A DNA stretch of 64,000 bases from Desulfovibrio fairfieldensis (GCF_001553605.1 NZ_CP014229.1:1268501-1332500); one strand, 5' to 3'. Counted from the first letter of the stretch, positions 35,190-44,514 are shown. Notes: generated by a model not told the origin, from the sequence alone. Made by a program: numbers and translations.

Positions 35190-36542
35190 TCAGACGGCCT
35201 GTTGCGGCAACGTCGCCGCCGTGGACTTTGTTCCACTCTCCACGCCAGGGCGGGGTTCCGTGCCGCTGGCCCGCAACCTGCCGATGCAGACCGTGGAGAC
35301 CGCGCTGATGACACCGGCCACGGCGAGATAGCCACAGAGATACCAGGGTTGGGAGTCATTGGCCTGCACCAGAATGGTGGCGATCATGGGCGTGAGGCCC
35401 GAGGCGAAAATGCCGGAGAACTGGTAGACAAAGGAAATGCTGGAATAACGCACCGTGGCGTCGAAAGCCTCGGAGAAAAGGCTGGCCATACTGGCGTAGG
35501 CCGCGGCGTAAATGATGCCGAAGGGGACGATCAGGGCCAGGAAGGTCAGCACAAGATTGGCGGAATAATTGTGGAAGACCCAGAATACGGGATAGGCCGT
35601 CAGACCCAGCAGCAGGGCGGCGAAGCCGAAAATGCGGCCCTTGCCCACGCGGTCGGCCAGCAGGCCCCAGAAGGGAATGAAGCAACCCATGACGGCCGAG
35701 GCCGCCACCACGGCCATCAGGGCCACAGTGCGGTCCACACCGCAGCTCTGGGTGAGATAGGTGAGTGAGAAGACGCCGAAGACATTGAAGGCGATGCCTT
35801 CCACAAAGCGCGCGCCCACGCAGGCACCGAGTGTCTTGGGGTAACGCCTGAAGGCTTCCAGCATGGGATAGCGGATCTGTTCCACATCTTTCTTGGCCTC
35901 GGAGAAATCTTTGGTTTCCTGTACCGAGGTACGGATGTACGCTCCCACGAAAACCAGGACGGCGCTCAAGATGAAGGCCAGTCGCCAGCCCCAGCTGATG
36001 AAGGCCGCGTCGGACAGCAACAGGGAGAGCAGACCTACCACGCCGGAAGCCAGCATCAGGCCCAGGGAAAGGCCGATCTGGGGCAGGCTGCCGTAAAAGG
36101 CGCGTTTGTGGGCCGGGGCCGACTCAAAAGCCATGAGCACCGCGCCGCCCCATTCGCCGCCTAGGCCGATGCCCTGTGCCAGACGGCAGACAACCAGCAG
36201 AATGGGCGCCCAGATGCCAATGGTTTCGTAGGAGGGGATCAGGCCGATGAGCACTGTCGCCACGCCCATGATCTCCAGGGTCAGGATGAGCATTTTTTTA
36301 CGGCCGATCTTGTCGCCGAAATGCCCGAAAATAATGCCGCCCAGAGGACGGGCCACAAAGCCTACGGCAAAGGTGGCAAAAGCCAGAATGGTGCCCATGC
36401 CCTCGGAAAATTCGGGGAAGAAAAGTTTGTTGAAGACCAGCCCGGCCACCACGCCGTATAAAAAGAAATCATACCATTCGATGACCGCGCCCACCAGCGA
36501 GGAAAGGACGACGCGCCGCAGATTTTTTTTATCGTGGCTCAT
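35190..36542 (-). CDS. MHS-family (MFS) metabolite:H+ symporter, probable sulfonate importer
   Basis: 450-aa, 12-helix transporter. The N-terminal SLVGAVIEWYDFFLYG and the loop GHFGDKIGRKKML are typical of the metabolite:H+ symporter branch, whose members import small organic anions and osmolytes. CRLAQGIGLGGEWGGAV is the matching motif in helix 5. It follows the amidohydrolase-like gene by 14 nt, and the pair is read from a sigma54-type promoter divergent from the glycyl-radical operon. Isethionate or a related sulfonate is the inferred substrate. The C-terminal tail is low-complexity. Confidence 0.85.
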   Translation of the reverse strand: MSHDKKNLRRVVLSSLVGAVIEWYDFFLYGVVAGLVFNKLFFPEFSEGMGTILAFATFAVGFVARPLGGIIFGHFGDKIGRKKMLILTLEIMGVATVLIGLIPSYETIGIWAPILLVVCRLAQGIGLGGEWGGAVLMAFESAPAHKRAFYGSLPQIGLSLGLMLASGVVGLLSLLLSDAAFISWGWRLAFILSAVLVFVGAYIRTSVQETKDFSEAKKDVEQIRYPMLEAFRRYPKTLGACVGARFVEGIAFNVFGVFSLTYLTQSCGVDRTVALMAVVAASAVMGCFIPFWGLLADRVGKGRIFGFAALLLGLTAYPVFWVFHNYSANLVLTFLALIVPFGIIYAAAYASMASLFSEAFDATVRYSSISFVYQFSGIFASGLTPMIATILVQANDSQPWYLCGYLAVAGVISAVSTVCIGRLRASGTEPRPGVESGTKSTAATLPQQAV

Positions 36543-36555
36543 GTGCTTTCTCCTC

Positions 36556-37389
36556 TCAGGCTAGGCGCAACACACGCTTGGCGTTTGCGTACATGATGTT
36601 CTCGCGGACATCCGTTTTCAGTTCAAAGGCCGCATAGGCGTCCAGGGCGTCGGCCAGTTCCACGAAGGGATGAGCGCTGGCGAACAGAACCTTTTCGCCG
36701 ATGAGATCGTTCATGGCCCGCACGTAGAGACCAGCCTGGGGGGAACGCTCGTATTCCGAAATGTCCATATAGACGTTGGCGTTGCGCAGGCAGGTGTAAA
36801 TGGCCTCATTGACGAAGGGATAGCCGCCGTGGCTCATGATCAGGGTCAGTTCGGGGAAATCGCTGGCCACCTTGTCCACATCCCGCGGGTCGGCATATTC
36901 CAGAACGGCGCCCGGCACCTGCGGCGGCGGGGCCATGGTGATGAAGACCGGCACGTCCAGTTCGCAGCATTTGGCGTACAGGGGATAAAAGCGCGCCTCG
37001 GAAGCCGGGATGTGGGCCAGATATGGGTCAACGGCCATACCCCGCATACCGTATTCGTTGACCGCATGTTCAATTTCGCGCACGGCAGCCATTTTTTTAT
37101 GCGGATCAATGCCCCAGAAGCCCGCGAATTTTTGCGGATATGCCCGGCAAAACTCCAGCACGCTCTTGTTGTTGGCCGGAAATCCGTAGGTGGTTTCACA
37201 GTCACGGCCCGTAATCACGCCCAGCTCCACGCCGAGGCGGTCGAGGTCCGCCACAATGTCGGGCAGGGGCTGGGCCGTGCGGGCGTCAAAGCCTATGGCT
37301 TTGCAGGCCGCCTTGAACATGGCGCTGTTTTTGATGCCGTTGATAATTTCAGGCGTATTGGGCCGGAAACGGAAATCAATGACTTTCAT
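36556..37389 (-). CDS. Amidohydrolase-2-like TIM-barrel protein lacking canonical metal ligands
   Basis: 277 aa with the overall pattern of the amidohydrolase-2 (ACMSD-like) family: KVIDFRFRP at the N-terminus, LIMSHGGYPF (His187), and FASAHPFVELADAL near the C-terminus. The usual HxH after beta-1 is FRFRP here, and the Asp usual in GSDxP is replaced (FASAHP). Metal-dependent hydrolysis or decarboxylation is therefore doubtful. The ATG at 37389 is preferred to one 9 nt upstream that nearly touches the AGGAG site. It heads the leftward arm of the sulfonate locus, with the MHS transporter behind it. The role is unknown. Confidence 0.75.
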   Translation of the reverse strand: MKVIDFRFRPNTPEIINGIKNSAMFKAACKAIGFDARTAQPLPDIVADLDRLGVELGVITGRDCETTYGFPANNKSVLEFCRAYPQKFAGFWGIDPHKKMAAVREIEHAVNEYGMRGMAVDPYLAHIPASEARFYPLYAKCCELDVPVFITMAPPPQVPGAVLEYADPRDVDKVASDFPELTLIMSHGGYPFVNEAIYTCLRNANVYMDISEYERSPQAGLYVRAMNDLIGEKVLFASAHPFVELADALDAYAAFELKTDVRENIMYANAKRVLRLA

Positions 37390-37559
37390 GATTGGCATTC
37401 TCCTGAGCCGTCTGAGGTTGAGGGGCGTGCGTGCGGCCCTGGCGGTCGTCGTTTGCTTGTTTCTCACCGGGAAACGGGCGTGCGCGGAACGCAGGCGCGG
37501 AAATGGGAAAGTTCTCCTTCCATGGCCAACGCAGGCCTTGTTTTGTGATTTTTTTGTTT

Positions 37560-37575
37560 TGCACGATGCATGCCA
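37560..37575 (-). promoter_or_regulatory. Sigma54-type (-24/-12) promoter for the leftward amidohydrolase-transporter arm
   Basis: On the minus strand the sequence is TGGCATGCATCGTGCA. GG and GC are separated by exactly 10 nt, as required, and 12 of 16 positions match its rightward counterpart. Transcription would start near 37549, about 160 nt before the amidohydrolase-like gene. Confidence 0.7.
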
Positions 37576-37677
37576 ATTCAGGATAAAAGTGTATCCTTGC
37601 GCTCATAATTATTATTGTTATTTTTCAGTATGTTATATTTAGAAGAGATTGAGAAAGCCGGGCCGCATATGATTTAT

Positions 37678-37830
37678 GTCGCAGATTTGCGACATGAACC
37701 GGAGTCGCAGGTTCAGGACTGTCCTCCAGATTGTGAAAAGGGATTCATACAGCGAGCATGGGTCTTGGAAGGCGCGTTCCGGACACTTTCTGGCGGCAGG
37801 GTCGCAAATTTGCGTCGCAAATTTCAGGAC
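37678..37830. promoter_or_regulatory. Cluster of GTCGCA activator-binding sites between divergent sigma54 promoters
   Basis: Four sites share GTCGCA-N2-TT: at 37678-37693 (perfect dyad GTCGCA-GATT-TGCGAC), 37704-37719 (GTCGCA-GGTT-CAGGAC), 37801-37816 (GTCGCA-AATT-TGCGTC) and 37814-37830 (GTCGCA-AATT-TCAGGAC). They lie 103-270 nt upstream of the leftward promoter and 124-292 nt upstream of the rightward one, which is typical enhancer range. The likely ligand is the sigma54 activator encoded at 41643. I reject the short open frame that overlaps this region. The remainder of the 680-nt gap shows nothing else. Confidence 0.65.
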
Positions 37831-37953
37831 TTTTGCTGGGATTTGCTCCTGAGTGGTGCAAATCTGCGCCGTTTGCGAAAGAAAGGACGAGCGACTGGGG
37901 ACTTTATGGTTCGTTCTTTTTTATTTTCAATGCATATCAGTGGGTTAAAGATG

Positions 37954-37969
37954 TGGCATGCCCCATGCA
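37954..37969 (+). promoter_or_regulatory. Sigma54-type (-24/-12) promoter of the glycyl-radical operon
   Basis: TGGCATGCCCCATGCA has GG and GC 10 nt apart, matching the -24/-12 consensus. The predicted start is near 37980, giving a leader of about 90 nt before the enzyme gene. Confidence 0.75.
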
Positions 37970-38071
37970 AATAGGGAAGTATACGAGGATTGCCGCATTA
38001 CATGGCGTTCTCAGCGCGGCGGCAGCCGGATACGCGCCCCACGCCCCACACATATTATCAGGAGTTGGATG

Positions 38072-40567
38072 ATGAGCATGACCACCTGCGAATGCCGGTC
38101 CCCCCAGGAACAGCGTCTCTATGATCGGATCGAGGGCAAAGAGGACAAATTCCGCAAAACGCACGCCCGCGTTTTCAAACTGCTGGAACGCTTCGACGGG
38201 CAGAAGCCGCGTATCGATATTGAACGCGCCCTGTACTTCACCCAATCCATGAAGGAAACCGAAGGCCAGCCCCTGGTGCTGCGTTGGGCCAAGGCGCTCA
38301 TGCACATCGCCGAAAATATTTCGGTCTGTGTGCAGGAAGATCAGCTTCTGCTGGGCCGTGCCGGTTGCGACGGCCGCTACGGCATTCTCTATCCCGAACT
38401 GGACGGCGACTTTCTGGACATCGCCGTGCGCGAGCTGCCCACCCGCCGGACTTCCCCGGCCACTATCACGCCCGAGGACGCCAAGCGCGTCATTGAGGAA
38501 ATTGCGCCGTACTGGAAGGGCAAGACCTATCATGAGGACCTTAATGCCGCCCTGCCGCCCGAAGTGCACAAGCTGACCTACGACGATCCCGAAGGCCTGA
38601 TTTCCCGTTTTATCGTCAATGAGACCTCGTCCTTCCGTTCTTCCATCCAGTGGGTGCACGACTATGCCAAAATCCTGAAGCGCGGCTTCAACGGCATCAA
38701 GAAGGAAGCCCAAGAGAAGCTGGCCGCCCTGGATCCCATGAGCGCCAAGGACGACCGCGAAAAGCGCCCCTTCCTGGAGGCCGTGGTCATCGTTTGCGAC
38801 GCCATAGTGCTCTGGGCCAAACGTCATGCCGTACTGGCCCGCGAACTGGCCGAAAAGGAGCGGAATCCCACGCGCAAGGCCGAGCTGCTGCGCATGGCCG
38901 ACAATGCCGAGCGCGTGCCCGGCGAGCCGGCCCGCGACTTCTGGGAGGCCTGCCAGAGCCAGTGGTTCACCCAGATGTTCTCCCGCATTGAGCAGAAAAC
39001 CGGCACCACCATTTCCAACGGCCGCATGGACCAGTATCTCTACCCGTATTACAAGCAGGATCGCGCGGCCGGTACAATCACCGACAAGCAGGCCATGGAG
39101 CTGCTGGAATGCATGTGGGTGGGCATGGCCGAGTTTATCGACATGTACATTTCCCCCACCGGCGGAGCCTTCAATGAAGGGTATGCCCACTGGGAAGCCG
39201 TGACTGTGGGCGGCCAGACCCCGGACGGCCGCGACGCCAGCAACGAGCTGACCTATCTGATCCTCAAGTCCAAGCGAGAATTTCCGCTGCACTATCCGGA
39301 TCTGGCCGCGCGCATCCATTCCCGCGCGCCGGAGCGCTACCTCTGGGATGTGGCCGAAACCATCAAGGACGGCTCCGGCTTCCCCAAGCTGATCAACGAC
39401 GAGGAAGTGGTGCCCCTGTATGTCTCCAAGGGCGCGACCTTCGAGGAGGCCTTGGACTACGCCGTGTCCGGCTGCACCGAGGCCCGCATGCCCAACCGCG
39501 ATACCTATACCTCCGGCGGCGCGTACATCAATTTCGCCGCGGCTGTGGAGATGGCGCTGCGCAACGGCCGGATGAAGAAATACGGCGACCGGGTGCTGGG
39601 CGTGGAAACCGGCGACCCGCGTTCATTCAAGACCTGGGAGGAATTCTGGAACGCCTATGTGCAACAGCACATGCTCTTTCTGAAGACGGCCTTTACCCAG
39701 CAGTATATCATCAACAAGCTGCGCGCCCGGCATTTTGCCCAGCCCATGGGCTCGGCCATGCATGATTTGTGCATGAAGCACTGCATGGACCTGCATCAGG
39801 AGCAGATCCCCGAGGGCATCAATCTGGGATACTTTGAATACATGGGCCTGGGCACCGTTGTGGATTCCCTGGCGGCAGTCAAAAAGCTGGTCTTTGAGGA
39901 AAAGAAACTGAGCATGGACAAGCTCCTCGAAGCACTCGACGCCAATTTTGAGGGCTATGACGACGTGCGCGCCCTGCTGCGCTCCGCCCCCTGCTACGGC
40001 AACAATGACGAATACGCCGACGCCATCGGCCGCGACATCGACAGGATCTCCGTGGAATACGCGGGAAAATACGGCATGCGGGATCTGGGCATGCACAACG
40101 ACGTGCGTTATGTGCCCTTCACCTCCCACGTGCCCTTCGGCAAGGTGGTTTCCGCCACGCCCAACGGCCGCACCGACGGTTTTCCTCTTTCCGACGGAAC
40201 CTCGGCCTCGCACGGCGCTGATGTCAACGGTCCCACGGCCGTGCTGCTTTCCAACTACAACACCAAGAATATGGGCATGCGCGACCGCGCGGCCCGCATG
40301 CTGAACATCAAGTTCACGCCCAAGTGCTTGGAAGGCGAGCAGGGCACGGAAAAACTGGTTTCTTTCATCCGCACCTTCTGCGACCTCAAGCTCTGGCATG
40401 TGCAGTTCAACGTGCTCAACCGCGAGACGCTTCTGGCCGCCCAGAAGGACCCGCAGAAGTACCGTAACCTTATTGTGCGTATCGCCGGTTACAGCGCGTA
40501 TTTTGTGGATCTTTCCCCGGATCTGCAGAATGACCTCATCGCCCGGACGGAACACGACGCCATGTAA
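38072..40567 (+). CDS. islA: Glycyl radical enzyme, probable isethionate sulfite-lyase
   Basis: 831-aa glycyl radical enzyme. The radical motif is RIAGYSAYF (Gly806) and the active-site loop is SGCTEARM with Cys468 and Glu470. Numbered from the ATG at 38072 (AGGAG 7 nt upstream), the residues I recall as sulfonate or pocket contacts in Bilophila IslA fall in register: Arg189 and Gln193 (FRSSIQW), Trp374 (AHWEA), and Arg679/Phe683 one position off. The enzyme would cleave isethionate to acetaldehyde and sulfite in the cytosol. DHPS sulfolyase (HpsG) is the main alternative. The ATGs at 38069 and 38078 are possible starts. The activase gene follows after 89 nt. Sigma54-dependent control is indicated. 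Confidence 0.82.
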   Translation: MSMTTCECRSPQEQRLYDRIEGKEDKFRKTHARVFKLLERFDGQKPRIDIERALYFTQSMKETEGQPLVLRWAKALMHIAENISVCVQEDQLLLGRAGCDGRYGILYPELDGDFLDIAVRELPTRRTSPATITPEDAKRVIEEIAPYWKGKTYHEDLNAALPPEVHKLTYDDPEGLISRFIVNETSSFRSSIQWVHDYAKILKRGFNGIKKEAQEKLAALDPMSAKDDREKRPFLEAVVIVCDAIVLWAKRHAVLARELAEKERNPTRKAELLRMADNAERVPGEPARDFWEACQSQWFTQMFSRIEQKTGTTISNGRMDQYLYPYYKQDRAAGTITDKQAMELLECMWVGMAEFIDMYISPTGGAFNEGYAHWEAVTVGGQTPDGRDASNELTYLILKSKREFPLHYPDLAARIHSRAPERYLWDVAETIKDGSGFPKLINDEEVVPLYVSKGATFEEALDYAVSGCTEARMPNRDTYTSGGAYINFAAAVEMALRNGRMKKYGDRVLGVETGDPRSFKTWEEFWNAYVQQHMLFLKTAFTQQYIINKLRARHFAQPMGSAMHDLCMKHCMDLHQEQIPEGINLGYFEYMGLGTVVDSLAAVKKLVFEEKKLSMDKLLEALDANFEGYDDVRALLRSAPCYGNNDEYADAIGRDIDRISVEYAGKYGMRDLGMHNDVRYVPFTSHVPFGKVVSATPNGRTDGFPLSDGTSASHGADVNGPTAVLLSNYNTKNMGMRDRAARMLNIKFTPKCLEGEQGTEKLVSFIRTFCDLKLWHVQFNVLNRETLLAAQKDPQKYRNLIVRIAGYSAYFVDLSPDLQNDLIARTEHDAM

Positions 40568-40656
40568 ACGCCGTGGTTGCGCGCGGGGAGGGGCGGACCT
40601 CTTTCCGGCTCTCCCCGCGCCCTTTCTTCTCCCCCATAGCCCCAAGGACAGGCGGT

Positions 40657-41625
40657 ATGTGTCTGGAAGACGACGAACAACGGGATCTCGAACAGCAAGG
40701 CTTTGTTTTCAATATCCAGAAATATTCGGTGCATGACGGGCCGGGCATCAGAACCATTGTATTTCTTAAGGGCTGCGCGTTGTCCTGTCGCTGGTGCAGC
40801 AATCCCGAGTCACAGCATACGCGCCCCGAGCTGGCCTACAATGCCGGGCGCTGTCTGGAGCTGGACAAGTGCGGCCACTGCCTCACGGCCTGCGAACGCG
40901 GTGCCGTCAGCCGGGGCGGGGACGGCAAGCCCCGTATCGACCGCTCGCTCTGCGCGGATTGCGCCACGTCCGGGGCCATGCCCTGCGCGGAAGCCTGTCC
41001 GGCCCAGGGCCTGCTGGTCTACGGCAAAAAGCGCAACGTGGATGATGTGCTGTCTTCGGTGGAGCAGGACACGGCCTTTTACTCCCGCTCCGGCGGCGGC
41101 ATGACCCTGTCCGGCGGCGAACCGCTGTTGCAGGCGGATTTTGCCCTGGCCCTGTTGCGTCAGGCGCGTGTCCGGCGGCTCAAGACAGCCGTGGAAACCT
41201 GCGGCATGGTGCCCGCGGCCACGGTCCGGGCTGCGGCCCCCTACCTGAACTTTGCCCTGTTCGACATCAAGCAGATGGACAGTGCCGTGCACGAGGCTCA
41301 GACCGGCCTGCCCAATGCGCGCATTCTGGAGAACTTCCGCATCCTGGCCGAGGAATTCCCGAATCTGCCCATTCTGGCGCGCACCCCGATTATTCCCGGT
41401 TTCAACGACAGCGAAGAGGCCGTTGCCGCCATTGCCGCCTTTCTGAAACCCTATGCGCGGGTCACCTACGAAATGCTGCCGTACCACCGCTTGGGCACCC
41501 AGAAATATCATTTCCTGGGCCGCCGTCCGCCCATGGGCGACGTGACGCTGGGCAAGAATGTCATGCCCCGGCTACAGCGCGCGGCGCTGGACATTCTGGG
41601 CGCGAGAGTGCAGATTCCACGCTGA
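40657..41625 (+). CDS. islB: Radical-SAM glycyl-radical-enzyme activase
   Basis: 322 aa. The radical SAM cluster is GCALSCRWCSNP (Cys40, Cys44, Cys47). An inserted ferredoxin-like segment (about residues 70-125) has two further Cys sets (CGHCLTACERG and CAEACPAQG), as in activases of the choline-, glycerol- and isethionate-lyase group. MTLSGGEPLLQ and KTAVETCG bind SAM. It installs the glycyl radical on the neighbouring lyase. AAGGA precedes the ATG at 40657. The upstream in-frame extension is not supported. Confidence 0.92.
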   Translation: MCLEDDEQRDLEQQGFVFNIQKYSVHDGPGIRTIVFLKGCALSCRWCSNPESQHTRPELAYNAGRCLELDKCGHCLTACERGAVSRGGDGKPRIDRSLCADCATSGAMPCAEACPAQGLLVYGKKRNVDDVLSSVEQDTAFYSRSGGGMTLSGGEPLLQADFALALLRQARVRRLKTAVETCGMVPAATVRAAAPYLNFALFDIKQMDSAVHEAQTGLPNARILENFRILAEEFPNLPILARTPIIPGFNDSEEAVAAIAAFLKPYARVTYEMLPYHRLGTQKYHFLGRRPPMGDVTLGKNVMPRLQRAALDILGARVQIPR

Positions 41626-41642
41626 CGCCTCTTTCAACCCGG

Positions 41643-43046
41643 ATGATGCCCATGGCCGGACGTTCCCCGGAAGTCCTTTCCAGATATGTCGAACGCATTC
41701 TTGACGCCCTGCCCGACGGGGTGTTCATTTCCGACGCCTCGGGCACTGCCCTGCACATTAACCGCATGTACGAACAGCTGACCGGCCTGAAGCAGGAAAG
41801 CGTACAGGGCAGGAATGTGCGCGCTCTGGTGGAGGAGGGGATCTTTGATCATATCCTCAATCCGGAGATCGTGCGCACGGGCAAGCCCGCCACCCACGTG
41901 CAGCAGCTTAAGAACGGCAAAAAGCTGGTGCTCTCCGGCTTTCCGGTTTTTGACGAGGCCGGGGGCATCCGTCTGGTGGTCACCTTTGCACGCGACATCA
42001 CCCTGCTGGCGAATCTGCAGGAACAGGTTGCAGGGCAATGCCGCCTCATTGATCAGATCAACGATCAGCTGGCCCACATGGCCCACGAAAGCAGGCCGCA
42101 GGAACCTGTCTTTGCCAGCCCGGCCATGGCCGAGATTCTTTCCCTGCTGCGGCGTTTCGCGGCCACGGACGCCACAGTGCTGATTCTGGGCGAGACCGGC
42201 GCGGGCAAGGACGTCTTCGCCCGCCTGACCCACAGGTTGAGCGGACGCAAGGACAAAATCATGCTCAAGGTGGACTGTGGCGGCATTTCCGAAACCCTGA
42301 CCGAATCCGAGCTCTTCGGCTATCTGCCCGGCGCGTTTACCGGAGCTTCCAGCAAGGGCAAGGCGGGCTATTTTGAAATCGCCGACGGCAGCACCATTTT
42401 TCTGGACGAGGTGGGCGAACTGCCCCTGTCCATGCAGACCCGCCTGCTGCGCGTTCTTCAGGACGGGGAGATCATGCGGGTGGGCTCGTCCAGCCCGCGC
42501 AGGGTGGACGTACGGGTCATCGCGGCCACCAACCGCAACCTGGCCGAAAGCGTGGAGGCCGGTACTTTTCGCCGCGATCTCTATTATCGGCTCAATGTCG
42601 CGACGGTACGCATTCCGCCTCTGCGCGAGCGGCCGGAAGACGTGCGTCCCCTGGCCGAGCATTTTCTGCACCAATACACGGTCAAATACCACAAGGCCCT
42701 GGCCTTTATGGGCGTGACCCTGGACATGATGAGATCCTATGCCTGGCCCGGCAATGTGCGCGAGCTTCAGAACCTGGTTCACAGCCTGGTAATCACGCTC
42801 AACGGCCCGCTGATCTCGCCCAGGGACCTGCCCGCGCAGATTTCAGGCGTGAGCCGCGACGTCTCCTGTTATTCCGAGGAAATCCTGGCCGCCCGGCGGC
42901 CGCTGAAGGAAATCATGGCTGAAATGGAGCGGGATTTTCTGCTCAAGGCCATTGAGGCGCACGGCTCGGTACAGAAAGTGGCGGAGCTCTTCCAGGTCAA
43001 CCGCAGCACCATCTTCCGCAAACTCCAGAGCGGGCGGCAGGCCTGA
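41643..43046 (+). CDS. PAS-AAA+ sigma54-dependent activator, probable regulator of the lyase locus
   Basis: 467 aa. A PAS-type sensor domain (about residues 12-125, ILDALPDGVFISDASG) precedes an AAA+ domain (about 155-385). The latter has Walker A GETGAGKD (183-190), the sigma54 contact loop GAFTGA (230-235), Walker B TIFLDEVG (251-258) and the R-finger region FRRDLYYRLN. A Fis-type helix-turn-helix closes it (VAELFQVNRSTIFRKLQ). There is no response-regulator receiver domain, so a small ligand is probably sensed directly. It starts 17 nt after islB and probably binds the GTCGCA sites in the divergent promoter region. Confidence 0.9.
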   Translation: MMPMAGRSPEVLSRYVERILDALPDGVFISDASGTALHINRMYEQLTGLKQESVQGRNVRALVEEGIFDHILNPEIVRTGKPATHVQQLKNGKKLVLSGFPVFDEAGGIRLVVTFARDITLLANLQEQVAGQCRLIDQINDQLAHMAHESRPQEPVFASPAMAEILSLLRRFAATDATVLILGETGAGKDVFARLTHRLSGRKDKIMLKVDCGGISETLTESELFGYLPGAFTGASSKGKAGYFEIADGSTIFLDEVGELPLSMQTRLLRVLQDGEIMRVGSSSPRRVDVRVIAATNRNLAESVEAGTFRRDLYYRLNVATVRIPPLRERPEDVRPLAEHFLHQYTVKYHKALAFMGVTLDMMRSYAWPGNVRELQNLVHSLVITLNGPLISPRDLPAQISGVSRDVSCYSEEILAARRPLKEIMAEMERDFLLKAIEAHGSVQKVAELFQVNRSTIFRKLQSGRQA

Positions 43047-43123
43047 GCCGTTCCTGTTTGCCGTCCGGCCCTTCCTTGCATCGCCGCCTTGCGCCTTGCC
43101 TTCTTTTTCCGTAGGTTTCGGGC

Positions 43124-44491
43124 ATGGCGAAAACGCGTGAAGTCTATATCTGTTCGGTGTGCGGGGCCCAGACCCTGCAATGGCGCGGTCAGTGCCCCAA
43201 CTGTCACGAGTGGAACACCCTTGAGGCCTCGGCCCAGGCCCGCCCGGCGGCGGGCCGTCGGCCCGCCGGTCTGGGCGCCGCCGCGGGCGTTCGGGCCGAC
43301 CGGCCTGTCCCCCTGCGCGACGTGGCCGATGCCGGGCATACGCCCTACGGCAGCGGGCTCAAGGCCCTGGACCGCGTGCTGGGCAAGGGCTTGGTGCCGG
43401 GCGCGGCCATTCTGGTAGGCGGCGAGCCGGGCATCGGCAAATCCACCCTGCTCTTGCAGGTGGCCGGACTGGTGGCGGCCCAGGGCAAAGCGGTGCTCTA
43501 CGCCAGCGGCGAGGAATCTCTACCGCAGATCAAGGCCAGGGGCGAGCGGCTCCGGATGCTGGACCCCAATCTTCTGGCTCTGGCCACCTCCAAGGTTGAG
43601 GACGTGCTGGACGCCCTCAACGGCGTCGGCGGTTCCAGACCCCCGGCCCTGGTGATCGTGGACTCGGTACAGACCGTGACCAGTCTGGAGGCCGAAGGCC
43701 TGCCGGGCAATGTCAGCCAGGTGCGCGCCGTGGCCACGGCCTTGCTGGAGGCCTGCCGCCGCGTGGGCTGCACCCTGATCCTGGTGGGCCATGTGACCAA
43801 GGACGGCGTCCTGGCCGGGCCCCGCCTGCTGGAACACATGGTGGACACGGTCATCTCCCTGGAGGGGGACCGCCGCCAGATGTTCCGTCTGTTGCGCGTG
43901 TTCAAGAACCGTTTCGGCCCCAATGAGGAATTGCTGGTCTTTCGCATGGGCGAGCGCGGCATGCAGGTGGTGGACGACCCCTCCACTTTTTTTCTGGGCG
44001 CGCGCGACGCCTCCCTGTCCGGCACGGCCGTGGTCATGGCCGTGGACGGACAGCGCCCCCTGGCCGTGGAAGTCCAGGCTCTGGTGGCGCGCACTTTTCT
44101 GAGCATTCCACGCCGCGCCGCGCTGGGCTTTGACGCCAACCGCCTGCATCTGCTCCTGGCCGTGCTGGAGAAACGGCTCAAACTTAATTTCGGCCAAGTG
44201 GATATTTACGCCAAGGTGGGCGGCGGCATGCGCCTGCAGGAACCCGGCCTGGACCTTGCTCTGGTGGCCGCCGTGCTGTCCTCCTATTATGATGTGCCCC
44301 TGCCGGAAAAATGCGTGCTCTGGGGCGAAGTGGACCTCAACGGCCAGGTGCGGCCCGTGGCCGCGCAGGAATTGCGCCTTTCCCAGGCCCGGCGGCTGGG
44401 TTTCGAGCCTATCGTCTATCCGGACGGCGGCCAGGGCGGCGGCATCGCCACCATCGCGGCCTTGCAGCAGCGCCTGTTCCATCGTCAATGA
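43124..44491 (+). CDS. radA: DNA repair protein RadA
   Basis: 455-aa branch-migration ATPase of recombination. An N-terminal four-Cys zinc finger (YICSVCGAQ...GQCPNCHEW) is followed by a RecA-like core with Walker A GGEPGIGKSTLL, the RadA-specific KNRFGPNEE motif and a Lon-like C-terminal domain (GGGMRLQEPGLDLALVAAVLSS). Length is normal. It is followed 23 nt later by a CYTH gene. The gap before it (43047-43123) shows nothing. Confidence 0.96.
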   Translation: MAKTREVYICSVCGAQTLQWRGQCPNCHEWNTLEASAQARPAAGRRPAGLGAAAGVRADRPVPLRDVADAGHTPYGSGLKALDRVLGKGLVPGAAILVGGEPGIGKSTLLLQVAGLVAAQGKAVLYASGEESLPQIKARGERLRMLDPNLLALATSKVEDVLDALNGVGGSRPPALVIVDSVQTVTSLEAEGLPGNVSQVRAVATALLEACRRVGCTLILVGHVTKDGVLAGPRLLEHMVDTVISLEGDRRQMFRLLRVFKNRFGPNEELLVFRMGERGMQVVDDPSTFFLGARDASLSGTAVVMAVDGQRPLAVEVQALVARTFLSIPRRAALGFDANRLHLLLAVLEKRLKLNFGQVDIYAKVGGGMRLQEPGLDLALVAAVLSSYYDVPLPEKCVLWGEVDLNGQVRPVAAQELRLSQARRLGFEPIVYPDGGQGGGIATIAALQQRLFHRQ

Positions 44492-44514
44492 GCGGCCAGC
44501 GGAGGAAGAGAAGC

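Noticed and set aside
37615..37974. Short plus-strand open frame of 119 codons between the amidohydrolase-like gene and the glycyl radical enzyme gene
   Set aside because: It runs across the activator sites and into the sigma54 promoter, has no ribosome site or recognisable domain, and its codons are made largely of the GTCGCA repeats.
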